Part shown: positions 45,506 to 57,960 of the stretch, piece by piece
Position numbering within the stretch: the first letter of the stretch is position 1
How the letters are laid out: each line of letters begins with the position of its first letter
Origin: Ailurus styani
Lineage: Eukaryota > Chordata > Mammalia > Carnivora > Ailuridae
Assembly (NCBI GenBank): GCA_002007465.1
Contig: LNAC01000275.1
Coordinates: 1-64,000 of the forward strand
Length of the DNA: 64,000 nt
Reading direction: 5' to 3'
The notes under the pieces: model-generated
Databases searched by the model: none
Told to the model about the DNA's origin: nothing
The model's input: the letters and a program-made list of their open reading frames with translations, nothing else
Program-made: the position numbers and the translations under genes

Positions 45506-46291
45506 GGTTTTCAGAGTATAGGTCTTTTTCACCTCTTTGGTTAGGTTTATTCTTAGGTATCTTACTATTTTGGTGCAATTGTAAATGAGACTCTTTTCTT
45601 AATTTCTCTTTCTGCTGCTTCATTATTGGTGTATAGAAATATGACAGATTCCCATACATTGATCTTGTATCCTGTGACTTTAGTGAATTCGTTTATCAGT
45701 TCTCGGAGTTTCTGGCAGAATCTTTTGGGTGTTCTATGTATAGTATTTTGTCATCTGCAAATAATGAAAGTTTTACTTCTTCCTTACCAGTTTTGTATTT
45801 TATTTCTTTTTGTTTCAATTTTATTTCTTTTTGTTGTCTGATTGTCATGACTAGGTCTTCCAGTACTATGTTGAATAAAAGTGTTGAGAATGGACATCCT
45901 TGTTTTGTTCCTGGTCTTTAGGAAAAGGCTCTCAGTTTTTCTCCATTGAGGATGATATTAGCTGTGGGTTTTTCATATATGGCTTTTATTATGTTGAAGT
46001 ATTTTCCCTCTAAACCTACTCTGTTGAAAGTTTTATCATGAATGGATGTTGCACTTTATCAAATGCTTTCTGGGTCTACTGAAATGATCAATGGTTCTTA
46101 TCCTTTCTCTTATTGATACGATGCATCGTATTGATTGCTTTATGAATATTGAACAACATTTGCAACCCAGGAATAAATGTCACTTGATCTTGGTAAATGA
46201 TTTTTTTAATGTATTGTTAGATTCAGTTTGCTAGTATTTTGTTGGGGATTTTTGTGTCTATATTTATCAGAGATATTGGCCTGCAGTCCTT

Positions 46292-46350
46292 TGAGAGAGA
46301 GAGAGAGAGAGAGAAAGAAAAAGAGAGAGAGAGTGTGTGTGTATATATAT
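46292..46350. repeat. (GA)n(GT)n(TA)n compound microsatellite within ORF2 remnant
   Basis: GA run with a few interruptions, then GT, then TA, disrupting the L1 coding remnant. Confidence 0.92.
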
Positions 46351-48254
46351 CTTTATCTGGTTTTGGTGTCAGGGGAATGCCAGCCTCATCAAGTGAATTT
46401 GGAAGTTTTCCTTCCTTTTCTATTTTTTGGAATAGTTTGAGAAGAATAGGTATAACTCTTCTTTAAATGTTTGGTAGAATTTGCCTGTGAAGACATCTGG
46501 TCCTGGAGTTTTGTTTGTTGGAAGTTTTTTGATTACTAATTCAATTTCTTTGCAGATAATTGGTCTGTTCCTATTTTCTATTTCTTCCTGTTTCAATTTT
46601 GGTAGGTTATATGTGTCTAGGAATTTATCCATTCCTTCTTGTTTGTCCAATTTTTTGGCATGTAGTTTTCCATAATATTCTCTTATTTTTGTTTGTATTT
46701 CTATGGTGTTGTCATTTCTAATCTGTCATTTGTGATTTTATTTGTTTGGGTTCTCTCCCTTTTATTCTTGATAAGTCTATCCTAGAGATTTATCAATTTT
46801 ATTGATTTTTTTCAAAGAATCAGCTGCTGGTTTCATTGATCTATTGGTTTTTTTTCAATTTCTATCATTTCTGCTCTAATCTTTTATTATTTCCTTCCTT
46901 CTGTTAGTTTTGGTTTTTGTTTGTTGTTCTTTTTCCTTTAGGTGTTAGATTAAGTTATTTATTTCAAATTTTTCTTGCTTCTTGAGATAGGCCTGTATTG
47001 CTATAAACTTCGCTCTTAAAACCACTTTTGCTATGTCCCAAAGATTTTGGACCACTGTGTTTTCTTTTCATTTGTTTCCATGTACTCTTCTGTTTCTTCT
47101 TTTATTTCCTGGTTGACCCATTCATTGTTTAGTAGCATGTTATTTAATCTTCATGTATTTGTGGTCTTTCCAAATTTGTTGTTGTGGTTGACTTCTGGTT
47201 TCATAGTATTGGTGGTCAAAAAAGATGCATGGTATGACTTCCATATTCTTGAATTTGTCGATGCTTTATGGCCTAATATGCAATCTGTTCTGGAAAACAT
47301 TCCATGTGCACTTGAAAAGAATGTGTGTTCTGCTGTTTTAGGACAAAATGTTCTGAATATATCTGTTAAATCCTTCTGGTCCAGTGTATCATTCAAAGCC
47401 ATTATTTCCTTGTTGATTTTCTATTTAGATCATTTGTCCATTGGTGTAAGTGGGGTGTTCAAGTCCTCTACTGTTATTATATTATCATTGATTAATTCCC
47501 TTATTTTTTTAAATTGTTTAATGTATTTGAGTGCTCACACTTGAATGCATAAATATTTACCATTGTTTTATCTTCTTGTTGGATTGTCCAGTTTATTGTC
47601 ATATAGTGTCCTTCTTTGTCCTCTGTTACAATCTTTGTTGTAAAGTCTATTTACTCTGATACAAATATTTCTACTCTAGCTTTCTTTTGATGTACATTTG
47701 CATGATAAGTATTTCTCTGTCCCCTCACTTTCAATCTGCAGGTGTCCTTGCGTCTGAAATGAGTCTCTTGTAGACAGTGTATAGATGGGTCTTGTTGTTT
47801 TGTTTTTTAATCCACTTTGTCACCTTATGTCTTTTGTTTGGACCATTTAGTCCATATACATTCAAAGTTACTATTAGTATGCATTTATTGTGATTTTATT
47901 ACTTGTTTTGTCATTGTTTCTGAAGATTTTCTCTGATCATTTCTTGTCTTTCTCCCTTTCGTGGTTTGCTGGTTTTATTTAGTGATAAATTTGGATTTCT
48001 TTCTCTTTACTATGTACATATTTATTAATGATTTTTGATTTCTGGTTCCCATTAGGTTTGTGAATAACACTGCATTTTTCAGTCTATATTAAGTTGATGG
48101 TCATTTAAGTTTGATCCCATTCTTTACTCCTCCTACATTTTACATCCTTTTATTTTAGGAGTTCCTTAACTTACTTTTTACAGAAATATTTATTTTTACT
48201 GTTTTTCTGTTTCCTACCTTCATACTGTCATTTTTGGTTTCTTTCCTTTCCACT

Positions 48255-48675
48255 CTGAGTCCCTTTTAATATCTCCTGCAGTGCTAGTTTAGTGGTTATG
48301 AACTCTCTTAGTTTTTGTTCATCTGGAAAACTCTTTATCTCTCTTCTATTGCGAATTATAGTCTTGTTGAATAGAGTATTCTTGGTTGTAGGTTTCTCCC
48401 ATTCAGCACTTTTAATATATTATGCCACCCCTTTCTGGCTTGGAAAGTTTCTGCTGAAAAATCCACTGACAGCCTTAGGGTTCCCTTTGTGTGGAACCGT
48501 CACCTTTTGTCTTGATGCTTTTAACGTTTCCACCACCCCCCCTTATCACTATACTTTGCCATGTTAATTGCAAATTTATCTTGGTGTGGATTTGCATTTG
48601 TTGATATTGTTTAGGTTCTCTGCGCCTGCTGGATCTGGATATCTGTTTCCTCCCCCAGATTAGGGAAGTCCTCAG
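48255..48675 (-). pseudogene. L1 ORF1 C-terminal remnant
   Basis: ORF1 is the RNA-binding chaperone of L1. On the minus strand, from 48675 leftward, one reads GIAEDFPNLGEETDIQIQQA (the RRM region), then KGNPKAVSGFFSRNFPSQ, then SFPDEQKLREFITTKLALQ near the C-terminus. Frames shift and contain stops. The N-terminal coiled coil is missing because the element is truncated here. Confidence 0.85.
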
Positions 48676-48869
48676 CTATTCCAAATAATAATCAAATGAT
48701 TTGATGTGTTCAATATTATCATTTTTCTTTTACATGACTGATTTTAAAATTTTATTATCCATAGCTCATAAAAATATTCTCAGAGGAATATATTTCCCAT
48801 TTTTAGGGAAAATCAATTAAAAAATAAAATTCCTTGTAATTATTGGAACCACTAATACTTATAAAAAGC

Positions 48870-49010
48870 AGTGTGAAGTGATGATACAAAGAGCACTGGA
48901 TTTGAAATAGAAAACTTGAGTTCATTGCAGGTTTTGACACTTGTTGGCCTGAGAAATAATAACTTAATAATCTCTTAACCTTTCGCATCTATAGAATGGG
49001 AGGAAAATAC
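48870..49010 (+). mobile_element. MIR
   Basis: 'caaagagcactggatttgaa', 'ttgacacttgttggcctgag' and 'cttaataatctcttaacctt' follow the MIR core order. Confidence 0.75.
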
Positions 49011-49739
49011 ATTTTAATACACATAACAAATACATTCTACAATTAAAAATGCTAGTTACTGTTGTTTTAACTTGAGATAATGTTTTGTCACATCAAACTT
49101 ACTACCATGAAATAAATCATCAGTAGATTATTACCAATATAACCAGTGACTATCTGGCATTTTTGTCTCTCCCACACACCCACTTCCTTCTTTTAGAAAT
49201 GTAACGAGCTCTTTCTTGTGAGGAACACATGTTGTGGCTTAGAGAGCTTTGACCTTTATTCTCTTGCCAATAGTAAAAGCATCAATTGGAGTGCCTATCA
49301 CTCTAGCCCAGTGTTTTCTAATGTAGAGAAATGCTTTAAGATTCTAACCTTGGATACTCATATAGCCACAATATTCATTCCACAATTAATATTTCACTAT
49401 ACTTAATTTATCCATCTATCTATCTTCCTGTCCTTGCATCAATGAATCTCATTGTTTGATGCATTTAAGTTACAGATATCATTACAGTACTCACAGTATT
49501 TCAATGTGTATATTATTTGAATGGAATTCAATATTTATTTTACACAAATCTTACGTGTGCCATTGGTGACTTCAAATACATACATAAAGTGATGTAGCTC
49601 AAACCTCTTCCATCAGATATGAAATGTTATTATCCCAGAAAATCATTCTCTCATGCCCCTTCCCATTTAATATCCACCTGCATTCCTCAGCAGGAATCAC
49701 TGCCCAGGTATTTTTTAACCACATGGTAATTTTGACTGA
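49011..49739. other. No gene recognised
   Basis: AT-rich. The last ~300 bases may be a decayed 3' UTR of the following L1. Confidence 0.35.
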
Positions 49740-52060
49740 TGAACTGAAGTTTTTACTTGTGATGAAATTTAAATTATCATTTTTTTCATTTATGGTTAGT
49801 GCCTTCTATGACCCGTCCTAAAAACCTCTGTCTATTCCTAATCTGCAAAGGTATTATCCTTTGCTTTCTTCTAAAATCTTTATAATTTTAATGTATAAAT
49901 CTAGGATTAATCTCAAATTATTTTTTCAGTATTATATGAATTTGGGTAAAGGATTTTTTTATTAATTTGTTATTTATTATCTAATTATTCTAGTGCCACA
50001 TAGTAAAAAACTTTTCCCATTCGTGTTCTTTGGTGTTTTAATAAAAATGAAATAGCTGTGAAAGTGTGGACCTATTTTTTGTCTATTTTGCTACATTGAA
50101 CTATTTGTTAATTCTTATGTCAATAGTGTACCGTGTCTTCATTAACCTTGCATTAGTAAGCCTTGAAGTCAAATAGTGTAAGTCCTCCAAAGTTTTCTTC
50201 AAGATTGTTTCAACTCTTTCAATTTCTTTATGTTTCATATCAATTTTAGAATCATGTTGTCTATTTCTATGCCCCACAAAAAATTGGGGTAACTGATTAT
50301 TGTTGTGTTTAATTTATATATTAATTTAGGGATAATTGACATAGTATATATATTGTTTCTTGCAATCCATGAACATGGTATAGCTCACAATTTATTTATT
50401 GTTTGATTTCTCTTGGCAGTTTTATAGTTTTCAGTGTAGAAGTCTAAGACTTACTGTGTTAAATGTACTCTAAAGTATATTATATATTTTCATGGTTTTA
50501 TAAACAGAATTGTTTTCCTAATTTCATTTCAAACTGCATATTCCTGGGATAGAAAAATACAGTTGACTTTTGTTCATTTAACTTACATATGTGACATTGT
50601 TAATTTTACTCATTAGTTGTAATCATTGTTTTGTATAGTTTGTAGGATATTTGACTTAAACAATCATGGCATCTGCAATTAGAATTTTACTTCTTTCTTT
50701 ATAATCTTTTTGCCTTTTATTTACTTTTTTTTCATTATTGTATTGGGCAAGATATCCAGTAAAATGTTGAATAGAAATGATGTGAATAGGCAGTCTTGCT
50801 TTGTTCCAAGTATTAGATTAAAACATTGAATATTTCATCACGAGATATGATATCAGCTATAGTTTTTGAATCAGTACTCTAGTTTGCATCTTTAATAAGC
50901 ATTGAATTTTGTTAAATGTTTTTCTATATTCATTGAAATAATCATATGATTTTTCTCATTTATTCTCTTAATATAGTGAATGATAATTTTTTATGTTAAA
51001 TCATTTCTGAATTTGTATAAAACAAACAACAAAAGCAACATGATTATGTTGCATCATTTTTTTATAAATTATAAGGTAATATTAATAGTATTTTCCAAGG
51101 ATGTGAGGGATATTTATCTCTAGTTTTATGTTTTGTAAATTTTGTATTGTGGCTATGTTGCCTTTATAAAACCAGTTGGGGAGTATATTCTCCTCTACCT
51201 GATGAAAGAATTTGTATAGGATTGGTGTTATTTCTTCCTTAAATGTTTAATGGAATTCACTATTGAAACCATATAAATACATAGTTTTCTTTGTGGGGAT
51301 ATTTTTTATAATAAATGTACATATAATAGCTGTAGAGCTACTCATATTTTATAATTCATTTTATGTCAGTTTTTGAAAGTTTTCTTTTTTAAGGAATTTG
51401 TTCATTACATCTATGTTGTAGAATTTGTAGGCATATTTTGGATGTTTTAATGTTGTACCACAGGTTTCTAAGACACTGTTCAATATTTTAAATTGTTTTA
51501 GTTTTTTGTTTTTCACATTAGATTGTATTGGTCTACCTTCCATCATCTTCCTTCCTAGTCTTTTCTTACCTCAGTCATCTCCATTCTGCTATTAATCCTA
51601 CCTAGTGTATTTTAGATTTCAAATAGTATATTTTTTATTATACAATTTCTGTCTGGTCTTTTTATATAGTTTCTACTTTTCGAATAAGATTTGACATTTT
51701 TATTCTATGGGAGCATATTTTCATTTATGTCTGATCATAATTATAGGTATTTTAGACTCCTTTGCCAGATCATCTTGGGGTTGTAGTCTATTGATGTCTT
51801 TTTTTTTCCCCTCATGATTGAATCACACATTTCTTTTTCTTTGTATGTTGAGTCGTTTTGGATTGTATCTTATATTTGCTTAATAATAGGTTGTAGATAC
51901 TCTAAATTCTGTTACTTGTTTCTCAAGAGTGTTGATTGCTTTTGTTTTAGAAGGCATTTTACTTGGATGAATTTAGACTACAAAGTCTGTCTCCCTTAAG
52001 TGGCCAGGAATTCAAATCTTCAGTTCTTTTAACTAGAGCTGAGCTGCTTGGAGTCTGCAT
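49740..52060 (-). mobile_element. Very old L1 (L1M-type), ORF2 through 5' region
   Basis: Reverse L1 ORF2 text includes 'tgcaatccatgaacatggta' (50361), 'ttgaatagaaatgatgtgaa' (50767) and 'cattgaattttgttaaatgt' (50901). From 51840 'ggttgtagatactctaaatt' and 'gaaggcattttacttggatg' match the 5' region of old L1M elements. Much more decayed than the neighbour at 43731-48675. Confidence 0.78.
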
Positions 52061-52151
52061 CTGCATGCTTAATTTAGGTGTCAGCCAGGTATTGGAGTGG
52101 AACTTATATACATATGTGTAGCCTTCACATTCTGCTTTCTTCTTGGATTAT

Positions 52152-52178
52152 CTCACACACACGCACACACACACACAC
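52152..52178. repeat. (CA)n microsatellite
   Basis: CA run with one G interruption. Confidence 0.95.
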
Positions 52179-52416
52179 TTTTCAGTAGATGTGTTTTAGA
52201 TTTAAATTAAATTATTTGATTTTTTTTTAATAAGACTGCAGGTTTTATATGTATTAACCATTCCCATTTTGCAGACTGGGACTCCCCTTTTGCTAAATTC
52301 AGAAAAATGTATAATTTATCTTGAGCCACATCCTTCTTCCCAGTGTTCACTTTCATTCACTGTTTATCTGCCTGTCAGGTTTTTTGTTGTTGTTTCACTT
52401 TCCAGTACTTTCACAT

Positions 52417-52418
<2 letters not shown>

Positions 52419-52464
<46 letters not shown>
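52419..52464. repeat. (GT)23 microsatellite
   Basis: Uninterrupted GT run of about 46 bases. Confidence 0.97.
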
Positions 52465-52465
<1 letters not shown>

Positions 52466-52466
<1 letters not shown>

Positions 52467-55122
52467 AGTCTAAATTTGGTTGTTTACTAGAAGAAATCCC
52501 AGAATGTATATATGTATATTTGGATGTATTTTCTATGTGAACTTCTGAGTTGTCCAGATGAGTTAACTACATAAAGGGCCAGACAGTGTGTCTTAAGCAC
52601 TTCTTATTTTGACCAAGTCTTTCTATTATGAAAGTTCAAGGACAGTAAAATAGTTTTAAATTCCCTTTGTTGAAGAATTATGCCATTTTTCCAAGATTAT
52701 ATAATTCTTTTTAATATTCTGACACAAAGGAATAAAATAAATTCATTTAACAGAGGATTAAACTATTCTGTTATGGTACAGTAACTGAATAAAATAAATG
52801 AATAAATACCTATGATAAAGATTTCATTCTGATTATTGGACAGTGTTATCTTTATATAAGAAGCAGATGAAATCTCAGCCCATCACCCCAGGGGTGGAGG
52901 AATGTAATTTTGAAAATTTTTCTAAAATCTACTTAGCTTCCATTATAAGCCTTTGCCACCAGGTGGGGAAGTTAATTTCAGTTATTCAGCATCTTCTCCA
53001 TCCTTTTCCCAGAGGTTATTTTCACATTTTAGGGGGCTTTATAGGTACCAAAGGAGAGAGAAAATTGTTTAGTCCTTGGACTAATGGGAGAATCAAGGCA
53101 TATCTTTAAAGGAGTAAGATTATAAAGTGGGTAAGAACTGAAGTTGGAGAGGTAGAGAGTATCAGTAAATAATTTGGAATACTACCTCACCACACACATT
53201 TGGTATTTATATATTTATTATTTTTGCTATTCAAAGAAAATGGATAATCCAAATATTTCACAGAACTTATTGTTATGTAGGTGTTTATTAAATCACATTT
53301 TTCTTTTTTCCAACAATATGAAGATCAATATCAGGGTATAAATATATTTGTATGTATATATAATTATGCATGTATGTGTAATTATAGTCCACAGTTTAAC
53401 AGATTATAGTTTCCTCATATATAAAAGTTATACCATATAACTTGTTTGATGAGAGACCTTTATGCAATTTTGATGTAAATATCAACAAAAAAATGCTGGC
53501 GACATAGATGATGACATAATGCTGAATTATGAGACATGCATCTCTGTAAGTAGTTCTTTTTGTCTTCATCATGAATAAAGGAATACTTATAAATAGTTTT
53601 ATTGTACTTATTCTTAGACACTGTATGCTGATGTCTAAATATTAGGCATATATATTAGATGTTTAATTAGGTTACACATCTAATATTCATTAAATAGCCT
53701 AATGAATTTATTAATATTATCATTCTGTAATTTTTCTTATTTCCAACTACTTTCTGTTTTTTATAATTGGCCTTCATTTATTCCAGTGTCCTATGTATTT
53801 TATGCAAGAAAGTTTTCTCCAAACTATCCTTACCATGAGAAAATATAATGTGCCACGAATGTAAATGGGGAACTTTAGAAATGAGGATAGGTAAATCAAA
53901 TCTTTTAGAGTCAATTACTTGAATGAATTTTTGTTTAAAAATGTTCCATATTTGGAAAATCTTTTGAATTACCCAAATTTTATAATATAATTGATTTCAA
54001 TGTGATAATATAGTTGTTAAATATTTTAAAATTTTCAAGTACTTTGAAAAAAGTCTTTTAGTATTAGCTTAATAATATGATATTCCTGTTTTAGTGACCA
54101 AGAAAAAACAGCCACTACAGAATGAAATGAATTTTTCATGGTCCCTATGCTATTTATATAAATTGGTTATTAAAAATTTTCTTAGGATGGTAAAATATTT
54201 AAAGAATCTTTTTAAATTAGCCAAAATTTTAACAATAAATTATGTCAAATTGGCTATCTTTTTGTCTTTTCTTTCAGTCTTCTTACTTACTCTCAATCCC
54301 ATCTACAAAATGGGTACAAGGTTGACTATATAATCCTAGGATTTTCTCTGACTCCAAAAGTATTTGTTTGTAATAAATAACTAAATAATAACAAACAGTA
54401 TTGAGTGCAGTTAATAAGTATCAGATCACATAATGTAGTGCTCACTATAAATCTTTCTTTATAGTAATTGTTTATGACCTGCTATTGTGAATCAACAGTG
54501 TTGATATTAAATTGTGCTTGTTGATTGATGGGTTCACAGAGGGCACAGGTGCAATGGCCCCACACATATATAAATTTCACATTTGCATTTCAGCTCCTTG
54601 ACTCAGCATAATCTCCTTATCTGTCCTCTAGTGAATTCTTAATTACTGATCATTTGTCTTTACCTTCTTTGTAATGTTTGCAAGTTTTGCAATAAATTCT
54701 GCATATCATTATACATGTGTGAATGTGTGGATATGTAGAAATGAAATCATTTATGTTCCAAGCACTTGATAGAAGCATATGTTTTTATATCAGCCTTGCA
54801 ATTTCAGGATACTTTTGCATACATGGAAGATCCCGCTTTATTTTATTGCATCACATTGCAAAATAACCTTGGATGTTACACTTCAAGGTCTCAGGTGTTG
54901 AGTCATTAGCAGCTATGAAATAGATCAGAATTGTTTTGCAGCTGCACAGATACAAACTAGGGGTAATCCAAGATCTTTCAGGCTTAACAACAGCAGATGG
55001 ACAACTCCTCAGTGCTTGCCTGTAAAGAGAGTAAATTTGGGAATTTTGAACTAAATTCCCTCAGGATGACTTCATATGATTTTTAACTTCTATAATGCAA
55101 ATAAAAAAGCACGTGAAAATAA
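52466..55122. other. No gene; long repeat-poor stretch
   Basis: About 2.6 kb without a recognisable repeat. A perfect TGACTCAGCA (AP-1/MAF-type site) lies at 54599-54608 in the less AT-rich part, 54480-55030. No exon is seen. Confidence 0.4.
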
Positions 55123-55186
55123 GCAGTGTTCAGTTAAAACAGAGAATGACACAGACATCTGTGCAGTGTTCAGTTAAAACAGAGAA
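55123..55186. repeat. 24-bp exact direct repeat, 40-bp period
   Basis: A 24-base block starting GCAGTGTTCAGTTAAAACAG occurs at 55123-55146 and 55163-55186, identical, with a 16-base spacer. Confidence 0.95.
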
Positions 55187-55439
55187 CATTTTCCAAAATT
55201 TTATAAAGAATTATATTTTAACATACTTGATTTCTACTTGCATGTCCTTGGAGAATATTTACTTCACCGACATCCTAGGTACAATTAAAGTAATAATGGA
55301 ATCAGGTCTGTGAACAATTTATCAGCATTTTTACGTCTGTGCTTAAAAATTAAGGATAAAGTGGGATCTATAAGACTTAGAAATAAGAAACTAAGTTGCA
55401 AAACATCTAAGCTACAGAAATGTACATAACTGGGCTATT

Positions 55440-55790
55440 GAAACCACTTCCTCACTGTTCTTTTGCTTAAGCCTCCCTAACTGTATTCCCATCCATATCC
55501 CTGAAATCCATGCTCTTAGTAGCCACATGGATTTCGGGGGGAAATCAGATCAAGTATTCCATATAAAACCCCAGAATAGTTTCCCATTGCCTCTTGAATG
55601 AATTAAAAATGTCTCCATGGCCTCAAAGAACTTTCATGAGAGCATCTACCTCATGGATGTCATCTCAATGCACGCCTCTCTCCTGTACATTCCAGTCAAA
55701 CTAGTTTGCATGTATCACATGTTCTTCTGCTGTGCTTGTAAATCCTTTTGCTTAGGATGCCCTGCCCCTGCCCATGGAACATCTAATGAT
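55440..55790 (+). mobile_element. L2 LINE
   Basis: 'atcagatcaagtattccata', 'atagtttcccattgcctctt', 'ctgtacattccagtcaaact' and 'ttcttctgctgtgcttgtaa' follow L2 order. Confidence 0.7.
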
Positions 55791-55860
55791 TTTTTTTCTT
55801 TAATTAATGAACTTCATTTTCAGACCAGTTATAGGTTTACAAAAAAGGGGGGCGGGGCAG

Positions 55861-56060
55861 GGGTGCCTGGGTGGCTCTGTTGGTTAAGCGACTGCCTTCA
55901 GCTCAGGTCATGATCCTGGAGTCCTGGGATCAAGTCCCACATCGGGCTCCCTGCTCAGCAGGAAGTCTGCTTCTCCTTCTGACCTTCTCCCCTCTCCCCC
56001 GACATGGGGCTCTCTCTTAATCTCTCTCACACATAAATAAATAAATAAAATATTTTTTTA
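55861..56060 (+). mobile_element. SINEC inside old L1
   Basis: GGGTGCCTGGGTGGCTCTGT, GGTTAAGCGACTGCC, tail (AAATA)n. Intermediate-age form. Flanks share 'aaaaagggg...cag'. Confidence 0.94.
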
Positions 56061-57036
56061 AAAAGGGGCAGAAAATATAGTTTGCCTATGCTCCCTCTTC
56101 CTCCACTCTTTCCCCACATCTCCACATTCCTTTACAGTTTCCTCTATTATTAACATCTTGCATTAATATAGTATATTTGTTATAACTAATAAACAGATAT
56201 TGATGCATTATTATTAACTAAAGTCCATAGTTTGCATTAGAGTTCACTCCTTGTGTTGTATAGTTTTATCCTTTTTTGAAAGATACTTAATGTCAGGTAT
56301 CCGTCTTAACAACTTCATATAAAATAGCTTCATTTCTCTAAGATTCCCCTGCATTTAACCTATTCATCCCCTCCCTCCTCTCAAACCTTTGGCAACCACT
56401 GATCTTTTTATCATCTCCATAATTTTTATTTTTCTAGAGTGTCATATAGTTGGAATGGTATAGTATGTGGGCTGTGCAGACAAGCTTCTTTTACTTAGCA
56501 ATATGTATTTAAGGTTCTTCCATATCTTCTCATAGCTTGACTCATTTCTTTTTACTCCTGAATAGCAATTTCATTGTCTGAATGTACGCAGTTTGTTTAT
56601 CCATTCACCTATTAAAGGATATCTTAGCTGCTTCTGTGGTTTGGCAATTATAAACAAAGCTGCTATAAACATCCATATGCAAGAATTTGTGTACACATAT
56701 TTTCAGATCCTTTGGGTACATACTAAGGAGCACAATTACTAGATCATATGGAAAGAATATGTTTAGTTTTATAAGAAACTGCCAAAATGTCTTCTAAAGT
56801 GTCTGTACTGTTTGGCATTCCCATCAGCATAGAATAAGAGTTCCTGTTTCCTCAACATTTTCGCCAACCTTAGTTATTGTCAGAGTTATGGATTTTAACC
56901 TTTCCAATAGGTGTGTGGTAGTATCTCATTGCTTTGTTTGCAATTCCCTAATGACATTGACGTTGAGCATCTTTTCATATATTTGTCATCTGTATATCTC
57001 CTTTGGTGGGTGTTTATGAATCTTTTGTCCATTTTT

Positions 57037-57061
57037 ATTTTTTTAGAAGATTTTATTTATT

Positions 57062-57108
<47 letters not shown>

Positions 57109-57266
57109 GCAAGCATGAGTTGGGGGAGGAGACAGGGAGAGAGAGAAGCAGAGAGGCAGAGCCCCACTGAGCAGGGAGCCCGACATGGGGCTGGATCCCA
57201 GGACCCCCGGGATCATGACCTGAGCCAAAGGCAGACGCTTGACTGACAGAGCCACCCAGGCACCCC
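57037..57266 (-). mobile_element. SINEC, antisense, with long (GA)n, inside old L1
   Basis: The (GA)21 run at 57064-57106 is an expanded form of the SINE CT-rich region. The head ends 'gagccacccaggcacccc'. TCTTTTGTCCATTTTT flanks it exactly (57021-57036 and 57267-57282). Confidence 0.96.
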
Positions 57267-57639
57267 TCTTTTGTCCATTTTTAAATTAGGTTCTTTGTGT
57301 TCTTATTGTTGAGTTTTCAGTTCTTTTCAAATTTTGGATACAAGTCCCTTATCTGATGCAAGTTTTGCAAGTATTTCCTCTCAGTCTGTGGCTTATCTTT
57401 TTATTCTCTTAAAATGCCATTCACAGAGCAAAAATTATTTCATTTTAATGAAATTCAACCTATCAGTTTTTTCTTATATGATTAGTGCTTTTGGTGTTTA
57501 ATCTAAAAGTTTTAATCTAAAAACCAAGCCCAAAGTAACCTAGATTTGTTCCTATATTATATTCTAGAAGTTCCATACTTTTTCACTTTGCATGTAGGTC
57601 TATGATCCATTTTGATTTAAATTTTGTGAATATTCTAAT

Positions 57640-57960
57640 GACTTTTTATAGCTCCTTCTCCTCATTTGTATTCTCCTTTTAATGTCACTCCCTCAAAGAG
57701 GCCCTTCCTGATGACATTAGTTAAAGCAGTCTCTTACAACCAGTTACTGACTAACCCACTATTCTGCTTTTTCCCTAGCATTATCATTACCTAAAGTCCT
57801 ATTGCCCTTTATTCATTTGCATGATTATTTTCTCTTTGTGTAGATTGTAAGTTCCATGGGCGTCAAGACTCAGTCCATCTGGTCCAGCACTCTACCCTTA
57901 GTGTCTAATACAATGTATAGTACATATCAAGGTTTGTGAACATTTGGTAAATATATGAAC
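57640..57960 (+). mobile_element. L2 3' end
   Basis: 'caaagaggcccttcctgatg' (57694), 'agattgtaagttccatgggc' (57842), 'catttggtaaatatatgaac' (57941). Confidence 0.75.

Larger units (their letters stand above)
43920..47895 (-). pseudogene. L1 ORF2 remnant (endonuclease-reverse transcriptase)
   Basis: In life this protein nicks DNA and reverse-transcribes L1 RNA at the nick. Remnants in order on the minus strand: endonuclease start with LNVYGLN and WIKKQ at about 47795-47870; an endonuclease block with KEGH-like decay at about 47590-47650; the pre-RT segment [20 protein letters not shown] ending near 46590; the catalytic FADD of the reverse transcriptase at 45750-45761, still intact; and the C-terminal cysteine region CWWECRLMQPLWKTAW at about 44390-44450. 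The end near 43920 is set by the position of the ISL-type C-terminus. Stop codons and frameshifts are frequent, and a SINE splits the C-terminal tail, so this is a fossil. Confidence 0.9.
43731..48675 (-). mobile_element. Long L1, 5'-truncated within ORF1 (~4.9 kb)
   Basis: Read on the minus strand the order is ORF1 C-terminal half, inter-ORF region, full-span ORF2 and 3' UTR, with the T-rich tail at 43731-43745. An old SINEC (43989-44095) sits inside. Frames are broken by many stops and indels, so it cannot move on its own. No target duplication could be identified. It is the longest single element in the window. Confidence 0.95.
55798..57620 (-). mobile_element. Old L1 (L1MA/L1MB-type) 3' UTR and ORF2 end
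   Basis: 'cagaccagttataggtttac' (55822), 'aaagtccatagtttgcatta' (56220), 'ctataaacatccatatgcaa' (56663), 'gtccatttttaaattaggtt' (57273). Same class as 16283-17500. Two SINECs (55861-56060 and 57037-57266) split it. Confidence 0.88.

Noticed and set aside
46420..46650. Minus-strand open frame with a reverse-transcriptase-like peptide
   Set aside because: It is a surviving piece of L1 ORF2, not a host gene, and is covered by the ORF2 remnant.
47047..47544. 165-codon plus-strand open frame, the longest in the window
   Set aside because: It lies antisense to the endonuclease part of the L1 ORF2 remnant. The peptide is hydrophobic from T-rich sequence and has no recognisable domain.
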